A stretch of DNA of 64,000 bases from Bolinopsis microptera (GCF_026151205.1 NC_087078.1:1567675-1631674), one strand, 5' to 3'. Shown: positions 49,045 to 61,408, counted from the stretch's first letter. The notes: generated from the letters alone by a model not told the origin. Made by a program: numbers and translations.

Positions 49045-49155
49045 GGGGGACCCCTACCCATGTAGCTGAGACACCTCACAGCAAGTAGACCAAAGTGACT
49101 CTTGCTTGGAACGGTGCATCGATTACCCGCCGAAGCGGTGGGTTGGGAGTCCCCC
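49045..49155 (-). ncRNA. Structured RNA or SINE-like sequence (candidate)
   Basis: The ends pair over about 16 bp (GGGGGACCCCTACCCA at 49045-49060 with TGGGTTGGGAGTCCCCC at 49139-49155). Inside are further hairpins (agcaag/cttgct and acccgcc/ggtgggt). Read on the minus strand, the unit is followed by TTTTTC and then T-rich sequence, as in an RNA polymerase III transcript or the tail of a SINE. No tRNA cloverleaf could be completed and I do not recognise the family. Orientation is inferred from the T run. Confidence 0.4.
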
Positions 49156-49309
49156 CCTGGGATCATTTCGTCCGTAAAATTGTATACAATATAAACTAGT
49201 ACAATAAAATATCTTCAAAGTTTACATAAACAAATCTAGGAGACCTCAAAGCTCGTCTTCTGGGGGATGAGGTTGAAGGAAACGTCTTACAGTTCAAGAT
49301 GCTGGGCTG

Positions 49310-49770
49310 CTCATCTTCCTCTGATTCAGTGCAGTGAGTGTACTTCTTAACTGATCAAATCTGAATCGTGTTCTGATATGATTGTTGACTTGGCTCTTCA
49401 TGGCTTTTTTTTGTGGTCAGCTATCATCTCCGAGAAACGATCTACAAATTAAGTGCAGAGCGGTCCCATACCTCCGGAGGTTGTGAAGACTAGGGGGAGA
49501 AATGATTCTATATCTGACTGAAGTACTCTCTTCATACAAATCTTTCTTTTCTTTCTCATGAGCTCTACAGATCTTATCGAGTGGCTTAAATGTGTTTGTG
49601 ACACAGTTAGGATGTGTGACCGTGATGTCAAAGAATGTTCTTTCAAAGAGTGCATACAATCCGACAGCTGCAACATCAAGACGGGCTTTATCCTTGGTGT
49701 TGGTCTTCTTTGAGAATGAACTTGGTTGGACTGTCAGGAGTGCTGGTTTTATCCTTACATCTTTACTTCA
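49310..49770 (-). pseudogene. Frame-broken transposon-associated ORF ('FFDxxVxHPN ... GGMG' family)
   Basis: Read on the minus strand. First frame: KARLDVAAVGLYALFERTFF, DITVTHPNCVTN, then RAHEKEKKDLYEE. The next frame carries VLQSDIESFLPLVFTTSGGM followed by GPLC. A third carries a final HKKKAMKSQVNNHIRTRFRF stretch. The order and spacing form one ancestral protein interrupted by at least two indels. It is the same family as the fragment at 29815-30111. The D-x-D/FFD-x-x-V arrangement is suggestive of a nuclease-like fold, but this is inference. Multicopy uncharacterised proteins with this tail are common in transposon-rich invertebrate genomes. Confidence 0.55.
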
Positions 49771-50123
49771 ATCACGTGATAGCGACATAGCGTATACTAC
49801 GACATCTTATTGAGCTTTCAATTCTGCACGCTTCCCACTGAAAGGAACTAGTGCCAGCCCAATCACCTGATACCATGCAATGACAAATGATTAGAGAAAC
49901 AAATTATATCCTTTATTTACAATGAAATAATACAATACAAATCATAATTTTCCATGACTATTGCATTGGCCATGCTGATTGCTGACAGTTTAAGAAGAAC
50001 AAGAATCGCAGCCGCTTTTTTTTGTGCATGGCCGCTCAATTTACGATCCGTGAAGGCATATTTAAAGACCTGGGGACCCCAGTCTTTACTGTTTATAAGC
50101 ATGCAAATATGGCGGAGTGACAG

Positions 50124-50412
50124 CAGTGGCGTAACGAAAGGCCCTGCTGACCCCGCTGTGCAGGGGGGCGCCGTCTCAGGGGGGCGCCAAATCGTCATTT
50201 GAATGTGGGACAATTTCGAAAACTTAACTAAAGTACTAGCAAAACTGCGCGTTTTGCTCTGGATACACACTTTTTTAGAGATTTTACCGGCGTATTCTTT
50301 AAAATCACCTAATTTGTTCAATTTTAGGGAGGGGCACCAAAAGGGGAGGGGGCGCCAACAGGGGGGCGCTTTTTTCGGCAGGGGGGCGCCAACAGGCAAC
50401 GTTACGCCACTG
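50124..50412. mobile_element. hAT-type MITE, complete
   Basis: 289 bp from CAGTGGCGTAACG to CGTTACGCCACTG with perfect 13-bp terminal inverted repeats. It is flanked by the 8-bp target duplication AGTGACAG (50116-50123 and 50413-50420). The interior is GC-rich with ggggggcgcc runs and shares acttttttagagattttacc with the other two copies. There is no coding capacity, so it must have been mobilised in trans. Confidence 0.95.
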
Positions 50413-50420
50413 AGTGACAG

Positions 50421-51644
50421 GCTGAGCGCCACCCATGTAATTCCATATTGAATTTGAAAATCATGTATATTTCTATGTAACCATATGTTTATTGTTTATG
50501 CAACCTGTCACAGATCTGTGAAAAATAGTAATACTAACTCGGAATAATAATATGCTATCAATTAGTGCCTAGTGGGATCCGTACATGGTAAAATTAACAA
50601 TTTATTTGGTCAGTTCAGCGTGAGTCAACACTTATTTAATTCAGGATATCGCTAAAAAAAACTTTGCTCAGTTTAGTTAGGAACGTGAGCGACATATTGG
50701 CACGCCGGCACGCATGTACGTATGTATGCACTCACGACAGTTGCAAGCTACCATATATGGGAAAAAAACCTCTGGAAAAAAAAGGTTCATACAGCTCAGT
50801 TCATTGAACAATGCACTTCATCGACATTAGGCCATACTCTACTATAGCTTACACCATCGTCCTGGCTAATTTCATTGGAGATGTTCTTAGGTATTACATG
50901 TATTGTATATTTAGTGGGTGTAAGTGTTAGATACTGCTTTTACTCATATATACATTCATCAGGCAGGTTTCTGAGTTATTTCACTGGTTGCTTATTCTCT
51001 CAAGATGTGTCTAAGGAAAAGTAATCATGGTATAGTACTGTAGAGTCCCAATTTATTGTGGAGTTTAGGGAAAAGGTAAAAACAGTGGTAAATCAGAGGC
51101 CACAGTAAACCAGGGCATGTTCATGGGACATATCAGAGCTTACATCACATTTGTAAACTTCTCTTCGCTCTATTTTTTTCTACCTTACCTTTTTTTTTAT
51201 TATTTGAAAATTAATTGCATCTTCTGCAAATTACTTAGTAAGAACTATCTTCTCATTATAGAAAGTGGGTGTCACATAAACCTACCAATCAACAGGGGTT
51301 GTGGAAGTATATTTGTTATTACTGCAAATTTTGTAATACTGTGTACAACTCTCTTTATTGTGTGTGCACTGAATTATTGAGATTGAGATTTAATTACAAA
51401 CTATATTAAATTAGATTATTTAAGTTGGCTATAGCTATGTTTAAACAGTTAGGATGCAAGACTTTAGAACTTCGAAAATGTTCCCTCCTAATTTAAAACC
51501 TTACTTTAACTGGAACCATAACGATTATAAATCTATAATATAGAGGTATATATAATAGGTTCTAACAGTGTTTACATTTTTATCATATGAAATCTTCAAA
51601 TGCATTGCTATAATTTTTAATTAATTGTTGTCACACTTTTTAAG
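50421..51644. other. Upstream of FRG1; intergenic
   Basis: AT-rich; no exon recognised. A decayed pogo-like sequence (cagtggtaaatcagaggcca) is near 51080-51115. A pyrimidine-rich acceptor-like sequence (cacactttttaag) sits immediately 5' of the FRG1 ATG, so an unseen leader exon or trans-spliced leader is possible. Confidence 0.45.
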
Positions 51645-54600
51645 ATGTCTTCAAACTATGAATCAGTAAAGTCTTCAAAGTTAAAGTTCAAAGGGGAGAA
51701 AAAGAAGAGAAAAAGAAAAAGGCAAGGTTTGGTTACTGATTATTTTTTCTTTATGATATTTACATGACTCTAATAGGTTTTGATAATATGGAATTTTTAA
51801 TTCTGATAAATCTACTTCTACAAAAGAATAATATCGATACGCTATTGTGGATTAATTATTATACTGCCTACTATTTAGCACTTATTCAACATAGCTCAGT
51901 CGGCATGACAAATGTTTACAGAAATATAATCAGAGAATACAGTATGTTTTGATGTATTTAACAGCGACTGAAATCTCACAAAGAAACATTGTGATCATCT
52001 CTGATAATAATTCATAAGTAAACCTTTTATACTGTGTGGTATCCAGTTTTCTTGAACTGCAATGTATTGAAATAACATTAATTCATAATAGAAAGGTTAA
52101 GGTTGTATAATAAGGTAAGCCATTAGGCATCAGGTAAATTATAGACAGTTAAACACTCCAATATACTTCATTTTGGTTATTGTCTCAATTAAATTAATTA
52201 ATTAATTAACTAACTTTGCAGAGGAAAACAAAGAATCAGACGGCACATGGGATGATGACGAAACAGCAAGACACAGGGTATGGTGGATTGTAAGGGACAT
52301 TCTCGATGTGAAAGGGAGCGTCTTGCTTGAAGACAAAGTCTCTACTTCATATGTCATGGCTTGTGAGGATGCCACCGTTGCTCTTGGTAAGCTACATTTT
52401 TACTACTTATACACTGCTTGACTCCATTTACAGGAGCAAGCCCAATTGTTATTGGGGGGCTGAGTGGTGGGGCAGGTGGGTTGGCAGAATAGTAGAGATG
52501 AAGTATCCTGGCAAAATTGTCACTATGTGTATTAAGGCAATTAGCAGTATTGTCCACGATATGAGGGGAATTTTGATTTTCTCGTCTACTGCGTCTGCTC
52601 TTCCTGTCAGTAGGAAATCGTTGGAATAAATAACTAAGTGTTTTTACTTTCTATTTAATTTATTTGTTAATTTTCTTAAATTTTCTATAGCATGCAATAA
52701 GATCACCATCCACTATAACATGATGAAGTGTTAGATCACAAATAACGTAATGTGATTTACTTCATTTTACTTTTAAGTATACTATGATAAGTACAAACTT
52801 TTAGGCGGCACTTTTTCAGAAATCATCTGTATAAGTGATCAGTAGCTTGTGCTTAGTTTATGACAAAGATGACCGATCTGATATATTTAGATATTACCCT
52901 CAGTAATTTACTCACGATTTATTAGCCTACCGCACCAATGTGAAAATGAAGAACTTTATAAGCGCTTTGGATAGAAAACATTGTCTGACTGAGCTAATAA
53001 ACTAAAATTAACCATGTTTGGTCATTTCTGAACCCCTGAATTTTTGTCTCTAAAATGTACACTTTACTTCTATTCTATATATTCACTAATATGAGATAAG
53101 AGTAGGTACCATTACACGCCACTATACTATGTTCTGCTAATTGTATTTATTTAATGTTCGAGCAGAGGAAGCTTATAATCACTATATAGTAAAAACTTCA
53201 ATATATTGTTATAGAGTTTGCCAGAGCAATAATATTATGATACAGTACTGTCAATGTTTATGAAAATATAGCACCAGCTCACCAATAATTGCTAGTAATA
53301 TTGTTACCTTTTAATAATAGCTCATTTATGAATCTTATGTAATAAATAATAAGTATGTATATAGTTTTATAACGGCTTCTATAGAACAGTTCTGTTAAGT
53401 TCGTACAAACAAATTAGTCGTGCAATAGTCTTGATCGTACTTTCTGCAATATTTATGTACTTTTTGATAGGTATATATAAATTATAGCTGGAATGTCTCA
53501 TGAAATTGCCGTTGACATGGAATATAACTGTGGAGGCCTTTATATTCGGCGAAAAGTTCGTGAAAACAATGAGATATTGTCCATTTATTTGGCGATTTCG
53601 ACGCTCTGACAAGTTGAGTTTTTATACAGAATAATATATAAGCAGATCATTTCTCTTTTTTTGTTTTATAATAGTATGACTTACTAGTTTCAGAAAATTA
53701 AGTATATTCAACAACAGCGAGCAGAATGCAAATGTAGCATAGTGGTGTGTAATGGTAAAAGTAAAAAACTCTTTTATTATCATTTTAATGATTTGACGAA
53801 TCATCTAACCATTTTATCGTATTACATTGCCGGACGGTTTCAATAATATGTATACTGTTTTGCTTAATAGTGAATAAGAATGAGCAATGTATCCATGAAA
53901 TGACGATTAAAGCTTCCATACATGGTTGTAAATTTTGCAACTAGTTTATACGTATATATTAGAAAACTCATGACTTTTTCATGACTTAATTTTGTGATTG
54001 GTATATTTCCCATTAGTTGAAACAGTGTATGTATAAGCTACGTCACAATCGGTCCACGTCAAAATCAATTTGATACCGTATGCAAACTCAGATGTTAACG
54101 AAATTGTGTCATCAATAATGAACATTTGTCCAATCTCCGCTTCAAGATTTCACGAAGATTTCAAGAATATGATAAATTGTTTTTGACAGTTACACCCTAA
54201 CTTAAAAAGTCATGTCCGTAATCAATTGAGTTAGTTCTAATTGCATTTAAATGGATTAAGCGTTGAGCATACATAAATTAGGGTCAAGTTCACTCCAGTT
54301 ATACTGAAATGTGCTTGATTCTTTAATACTTTAATACTTTGACATTATTAAGCTGCAAAAATTCTGAAGAATATATAAGTATACTTTAGGTTGAGGAATG
54401 ATTTGTTTTTATGAAACTTTCTTGTAAATGTATTATACAGTAGAACTTCTCTACAGTACCTCAGCTCTATACAGAGTAGCTCGATAGCTCGATAGCTCGG
54501 TAGCCTGTTCCATCAAACCTTTAGTTACTTTGCTTGTTTTGTGCAAAAAATGTACTTCATCGTAGCTCGTATCTAATTTGGTGGAGATACGATTACACAT

Positions 54601-57600
54601 TATGGAGCTTTTTCCCAATACGACACAATACGGGCAAAATAGTTTATAATGGGGTATATTAAGACGCAATGAAACTATCGGAGTGATCGGACCACGATGT
54701 ATGGTGACTTGCCACCCCATGGCAACATTAAAATATATCGACTCTGTTACGCTTAGCAGGTTATTTAGCAGGTTATTTAGCAGGTTATTTAGCAGGTTAT
54801 TTAGCAGGTTATTTCAGAGACTATAGATACTGGAGAACAGGATCGTTTGAACCTCTCTATATCCGGTTTTTCTATACCGGGTTTTTTGTATACCATGCAA
54901 TTTCATTTCCCCGAGAGGCCCGGTATAGAGAAGTTTTACTGTATTTTATGTAGAGCGGATTAATGAGATAAGTGTGAACGCTTTATCATCAAACTCACAG
55001 GTCTGTACATTAGTCTGGTTAGGAGGTGAGGCACATTTTCCTGTCACGTGACAGCAATTAGCAAATCATCATTCGCTATTAACCAACCAAACCACAGAAT
55101 CACTGTCCCACGTCAAAAAATATTCCTCTCCTCCCAACTAAAATCATCTATAATAAGTAATGTCCTTCACTAAGATCCACTCTTCAACATGGTGAACTGT
55201 AAAGTACAAAACTCTCTCTTTACGCCTTCAAAAAGAAACAGTGTCATCACACAAATGCTAATATGTCTCTTAAACAGAAGTCGCTTCTTTCATGAGACAC
55301 TAGTCAGAATATATGCTCTTTCTTTTTGTAAACAATTACGTATGCAGTTTATCATGAACCGAGGCTTATAGCAGTGAGTAATGATAGGTAATACGCGGGT
55401 AATACGTGGGTAATACGCGGGTAATACGCGGGTAATACGTGGGTAATACGCGGGTAATACGCGGGTAATACGCGGGTAATACGCGGGTAATACGCAGGTA
55501 ATACGCGGGTAATACGCAGGTAATACACGGGTAATACGTGGGTAATGACATGAAGATGCGAGGTATTCTCTTTTTACCCACGTTCATTATAACCATGTCA
55601 TCAAACTGATACTTATACTTCCTAGGAGAGGTTCGGGACCAAACTGAAGGACCAGAGAACGCGGAGATATTCACGGCTCTCCCTGGTAGTGCAGCAGATA
55701 AGGTCAGTCTTTACTGGTATTCTACAGAAATAGTCTGTCAGCAAGTCTGTGATAGTCTGTGATAGTCTGTGAGCAAGTCGTTACTATTTCAATTTGTGTT
55801 GTGTTTGGGAGACGTGATTTGAAAATGCTGCGTTCAGTTTTAACCTGGAAAACTTAGCAGTGGAATCTTTTGATGTACTGTGACTGGCGGAGCTTTAATT
55901 TTTGCTATGTTTTCAAATTGCGGTATTATGGGATAGCAAATTAGTAATAATCGAATTCTGTCGCTATATTATGTATATTATATATTATATATAAGCGTAT
56001 TAGGATGAACCGTTGCAATGTTGCATTCCAAATTATATCTTGTAAGCTTGTAGAACATCTTAGGAAAATCTGTATTTCTGGAATGACAGCCGGACAAAAT
56101 AAAAATTAGTTTATAATTTAGTGAAAGCTAATCTTACACTGTAGTTTCATAGATATTTGATTAAGTCTAAATTTACACCTTTTGAACTCAACTATGCGGT
56201 GAAAATGATAAATAAAATTTGATACCCTCCTGATCATTGGTACGGCACACAACTCTATTACTCTAGTAGCAGGGAATAGTTGAGTGTGCACTTCGATGTG
56301 TACTATTTCTGACAACACAGGGTTGTTTGTTAGGTCATTCTTAACCAAAATCGTGTGGGTGCACAATTTGTTTCGCTAGAGACAACCCTACAGGGCAAAT
56401 TTTCTAAATTACCCTCAGTCGCGTATACGAGATTTTCGTATTTCGGCTCCTGAAGGTCATAGGGACTTCAATTTTAGCTTAAAATTACCGCAATAGCCAT
56501 ATTTATGTACAACTTATGAAGCAACATAAGGTCTCCAGTGCTTTGTTTTATAGATATTGACAAAACACTGTTTTTTGGCTCAGCGAACCAAAAATGGGAC
56601 TGAATTTTGGTAACTTGAACTAGGAAGATCGTAGAGACTTGAATTTTAGCTTAAAATGAGCGCAAACATCAGATTTATATACAACTTATAAAGCAATATA
56701 AGCCCTTTAATGCTTATTTGTTAAGATATTGACAAAAATCGGTCATTTTGACTACACGCGTGAGGAAAAATACCAAATTGGGCAACAACTTTGGTCTTTT
56801 TTTGACCAGTTTTGTGCTCAAGTTATTAAAATGTGCTTTGATGTTGTAGATCGGGTGTTTTCTTCCAATATGGGTTTCGGTATAAATCCGGAAGCACCCG
56901 GTTCATGGGTGATAGGGGTTAAAAACCCTAAAATGTCAGGCGATGGGCGAGACAATTGTCTGAATTTGGTTATAAAAACACTTGCACTCTTTGCTAGGGT
57001 TTGCTTTTTTCTGTTACATCGATCCGATTTCTAACTACTAATCATCCCCCTCTACATCATTCTCTTTTAGATACATGATTTCTATAAGTTCTTGAAGGTA
57101 CATCCGGCATGATGTAAAGTCTATATCAAAGCATTTTAATGTGGTCTTAACAAGTTGCAAGATATTCAAGTTCACTAATAAAACAGAGATTGTAGGATAT
57201 TCTTCTTTTACATATTGATTATTGAGTAATTTTGGTTACACATGTGAGGAAAGATACCAAATTGGTTTACCAAACGAAGATTGTAGGTTATCTATTATTC
57301 TTTACATGATTATTGACGCAACTTTATAGTCAAACCTGTATTATTTTAAATATATTTAATATTTATCCACACTCTCCATAAGAATATTATTGGGAGTCAT
57401 TTTGTGGTTAAAATTCGATTAAATCAGTATTTCCAAGCAAAAAACTGCCCCAAATTTCTCCTCCGAATATGGTCCGCTAGTTCGAAATTTTAGCACTTAT
57501 AAACGTTATTGTTAGACATTACATTAGTGTAATACCACTGAGACCAGATGTAGTAATCTATTCAGATAAAGCGAAGAAGGTGCATCTGAAATAAAGAGAA

Positions 57601-60365
57601 CTTTGCTGATCAAGAGAAAAGAATATTAAGAGATATCAGCAGCTGACAGAAGAGATTGCAAGCTCCAGACAGTAGCAGTTCGAGTTCGAGTTCGAGGCAT
57701 TTACAACTGCAGCCTCCAAACCTTTATGAACCACCTGAACGTAAACACTAAAGAGAAAAAGGCCATCATACACCATCTATCTGTCCAGAAACACCATTAT
57801 ATGGACAGATGATTGGGAGTTAGTCCAGAGGCTAGTAATTGCATAGTAGGAGCGTATAATGTTTGTAGAATGTAATTATTTTTACAAACTACCGTTCAAA
57901 ACTTATAGATCAAGTGATAGCCTACCCACAATTATATTACAACGTCGTGGGGTCAGTCGATATTGTTGCTAAAAATCAGGAGCAAGCGTCTTGAAACAGG
58001 ATACCATGAATCTACATATAAGTTTTAAGTAGTTTCATTCTACGTTTAATATTATTATTGGGTCGTTTACGTTAAAGTTATATTTGGCCATTTTATAGCC
58101 TCCCCTCAAAAAGCCCACAATTACTCAATATGTAAAAGAAGAATATCCTACAATCTCTGTTTTATTAGTGAACTTGAATATCTTGCAACTTGTTAAGACC
58201 ACATTAAAATGCTTTGATATAGACTTTACATCATGCCGGATGTACCTTCAAGAACTTATAGAAATCATGTATCTAAAAGAGAATGATGTAGCGGGGGATG
58301 ATTAGTAGTTAGAAATCGGATCGATGTAGCAGAAAAAAGCAAACCCTAGCAAAGAGTGCAAGTGTTTTTATAACCAAATTCAGACAATTGTCTCGCCCAT
58401 CGCCTGACATTTTAGGGTTTTTAACCCCTATCACCCATGAATCGGGTGCTTCCGGATTTATACCGAAACCCATATTGGAAGAAAACACCCGATCTACAAC
58501 ATCAAAGCACATTTTAATAACTTGAGCACAAAACTGGTCAAAAAAAGACCAAAGTTGTTGCCCAATTTGGTATTTTTCCTCACGCGTGTAGTCAAAATGA
58601 CCGATTTTTGTCAATATCTTAACAAATAAGCATTAAAGGGCTTATATTGCTTTATAAGTTGTATATAAATGTGATGTTTGCGCTCATTTTAAGCTAAAAT
58701 TCAAGTCTCTACGATCTTCCTATAGTTCAAGTTACCAAAATTCAGTCCCATTTTTGGTTCGCTGAGCCAAAAAACAGTGTTTTGTCAATATCTATAAAAC
58801 AAAGCACTGGAGACCTTATGTTGCTTCATAAGTTGTACATAAATATGGCTATTGCGGTAATTTTAAGCTAAAATTGAAGTCCCTATGACCTTCAGGAGCC
58901 GAAATACGAAAATCTCGTATACGCGACTGAGGGTAATTTAGAAAATTTGCCCTGTAGGGTTGTCTCTAGCGAAACAAATTGTGCACCCACACGATTTTGG
59001 TTAAGAATGACCTAACAAACAACCCTGTGTTGTCAGAAATAGTACACATCGAAGTGCACACTCAACTATTCCCTGCTACTAGAGTATATTGTTCTTGTTT
59101 ATTTTGTGACATCCACTTTTGCTTTCAGCTTTACACTCAGACTCCTTACAACATTGAAAAGTCTACATCATAGCACAACTCTCTTACAAAAATCCTGAGT
59201 GTCATCTCTTAAATATACACCATCTAACGTTAATATTTTTAATTAACAGCGACTATTCTAGACAATACTCACCTCTAACCCACTTCATCCCCACAGTTAG
59301 CAATCAAGACGGGATACGATAAATTCCTTTCGGTAGCACTGGATGGTTCCATAAGTGGCCGCTCTGAGGCCATCGGGGCCCGAGAGGAATTTCAAATATC
59401 CTTCGACGACGGATTTCAGGTAAGCTGACAACAAATATTTACTACCAATAAATTGCTGCATAAAATTTGACTTGTTTAATTTATTATTTATCTATTCATT
59501 TAACAAGGATAACTGAGTTCAGTGGTAGCTTCCTGTTCATTTGATTGGGGAACCACCCCGAGCCCGAGTGCGGATATAACCCCGGCCTATATCGCTCTGT
59601 TACGTAGCTTGCATTCTTTAAGAAAATTTGTACAATTATACAACGCCCTATCGAGTTACAATTTACAAGTAGAACCAAACGCGCTGTATTGACATGTCAC
59701 GATTACATATAAAACAGGTTCTCAAGGGATGCAATGGCAGATATTTGACGTTCAATTCCGATGGAACTATCGGCTGTACGTTGGAGGAAATTAAAGACAA
59801 CACTAAAGTTATCATGAGAACCAGAGGCGACAAGGTTTGGAATTTTCCTGAATTATTTAGATTTCCTCTTTATTTTTTCTCGGTATTTTATCCATTCACC
59901 CAGAAGAGTTACCATGTTATTTCAACACTTCAATCTGTCGTTTCACGTCACACCCAAATTCCAAATTTCAAAACTATGGGAGACAACGTTATACTATATA
60001 GTATATATTATAATATATATATCACGTATTACGTCACGCAATTTTATTAAATTAAAGTGTTAACTCACATTTACACCAAGTAAAGTTATATATCATCGCC
60101 GCTTGTTAATATACATCGTCATACTACTACTATTACTATCGCCCAGGAACGGAAAGTACAAACTCTCGCCGAGAAGGAAAAACAAGGAAGCGTCCGGGAG
60201 TATGAGACAAATTACGTCAAAATGTTCCAAAAGTTCCAGGATAAGAAGCTAAAGATTTCAAAAAACGGGACAAAAGATTTGAAAGTTGCTAGGAAGGACG
60301 GACGTTTTCACGAGGAAATGCTTGATCGACGGGAAAAGATGAAGAGTGATCGGTACTGCATGTGA
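51645..60365 (+). CDS. FRG1: FRG1 homologue (actin-bundling, spliceosome-associated protein)
   Basis: Six exons: 51645-51726, 52222-52386, 55626-55702, 59297-59419, 59718-59834 and 60147-60365 (TGA). Phases are 1, 1, 0, 0, 0 with GT-AG junctions, giving 260 aa against 258 in humans. The N-terminus is SSNYESVKSSKLKFKGEKKK with a KKKRKRKR nuclear signal. A fascin-like beta-trefoil follows: VWWIVRDILDVKGSVLLED, VMACEDATVALG, IKTGYDKFLSVALDGSISGR, SEAIGAREEFQISFDDG. The C-terminal motif is YVKMFQKFQDKKLKIS, KDGRFHEEMLDRREKMKSDR, YCM, closely matching the vertebrate FRG1 tail (HETLLDRRAKLKADRYCK type). FRG1 is nucleolar/nuclear, is found in spliceosomal C complexes and bundles F-actin. Intron 2 holds a pogo-like MITE and minisatellites; intron 3 (3.6 kb) holds the 2.8-kb foldback element. 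Confidence 0.95.
54438..54941. mobile_element. Pogo/Tc1-like MITE in FRG1 intron 2
   Basis: 504 bp. The left end CAGTAGAACTTCTCTA and the inverted right end CAGTAAAACTTCTCTA differ at one base, and both are flanked by TA, the target duplication of this superfamily. It contains a 12-bp tandem repeat (agcaggttattt, about five copies, 54757-54813). No transposase frame. Confidence 0.8.
55386..55545. repeat. 11-bp minisatellite (ggtaatacgcg) in FRG1 intron 2
   Basis: About 14 copies of gggtaatacgc with cgc/cgt/cag variants, ending 80 bp before exon 3. Confidence 0.93.
56261..59084. mobile_element. 2.8-kb foldback element with about 0.97-kb inverted arms, in FRG1 intron 3
   Basis: The left arm, about 56261-57234, is repeated inverted at about 58112-59084 with very few differences: one Gly/Asp codon change in a shared 101-codon frame, a 2-bp indel near 56626/58720, and scattered substitutions. 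Outer ends are CTCTAGTAGCAGGGAATAGT and its complement, both abutting TA, consistent with a TA target duplication. The 0.88-kb centre (57235-58111) is single-copy and has no transposase-like frame. The 101-codon frame (MTKIGHFDYTREEKYQIGQQ...) occurs at 56729-57034 (+) and 58309-58614 (-) and matches nothing I know. The near-identity of the arms implies recent insertion or arm-to-arm gene conversion. Confidence 0.9.
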
Positions 60366-61408
60366 AAACAGAATTTCGTAATCAGTTCATAATTTCACTT
60401 TCAATTAGTTCATCTTCAGTTATTTGTAATCGTCAGATTTTGCTAGATCACGAATTTTGGTCGACGCTCGGAAAAGTCCTGTCACGCTATCGGACAATTG
60501 TCTATGATGTGCAGGTCCTTGAGACTATTAACGGCTAGCTAATGGATATATGAGATAATCTTAGCACTTTTGAGGATTGATTCCTCGATATTATTATACA
60601 CTGTTTTAATATTTATAGCCCGCTTTTACCCTGTTATATGCAGTTTTAGAGACATTAATGTGACTGCCCGCTTTTTATTCAACATCAGATTTTTCACATT
60701 TGATAAGGATATTTACCGTATGATTAACATATTTTATTTAATGTTGATTGCTATGCGCAATTTATAAGTATTATCCCGGCCATGTGCGACTGTCGGTCTA
60801 ATTTGGGACATGCGAGTCGACTTTTGGAAAAAGTGCGCACGCGCGGTTAAATCTTTGCAGTATCAATTTCCATGCGCAGCATTTCTGAATGTGCGAAATA
60901 ATGGTCACGTGACCCTATTTTCATGACTGAAATTATTACGGTCTGTGGTTAATTGAATGCAACTGTGTCGATTTTAATAGCCTGACTGACTTCCTCATAA
61001 ACTATACAGTCTATTTTCAAAATCTTGTCTGCATAATTAGTAACGACAATTGCTAGTAGCGCGCAAAATGCCTATTATGTCATCTTTGCAGCGCATCCAA
61101 TATCTTTATATGTGTAAGCCTGTGTGTATGCATAAACACACATTATGATAAATTATATTTTGGTGTGGTGTCAATGCCATTATTCTGTCTCACTGTACGA
61201 AATACAGTGCGCCATACTTGGCTTTTATCTTACGACACCTGCTTCACGATCGTGTGGACTATAACGTATTCACTTTTCCTATCACGTCACAAATTATACA
61301 TATTCTATATTGCATTACGTAATCGATGTACATGTTTTAAGGTAATTGACATTTTTGTGTAGCATGTAGTGACAAGGGATTAGTCGGAGGTTTTAAGATG
61401 GTGGTGTC
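60366..61408. other. Intergenic between FRG1 and the formin
   Basis: FRG1 3' UTR on the left; promoter and 5' UTR of the formin on the right. No TATA-like or other core promoter was convincing. No small gene found. Confidence 0.45.

Noticed and set aside
49045-49155. tRNA gene
   Set aside because: A closing stem and an A-box-like tagctgagac are present, but no anticodon arm or T arm of correct length could be fitted.
56118-59173. Frames at both outer edges of the foldback (TILVKNDLTNNPVLSEIVHI)
   Set aside because: They are the same arm sequence read twice and extend into non-repeated flanks, with no start context or homology.
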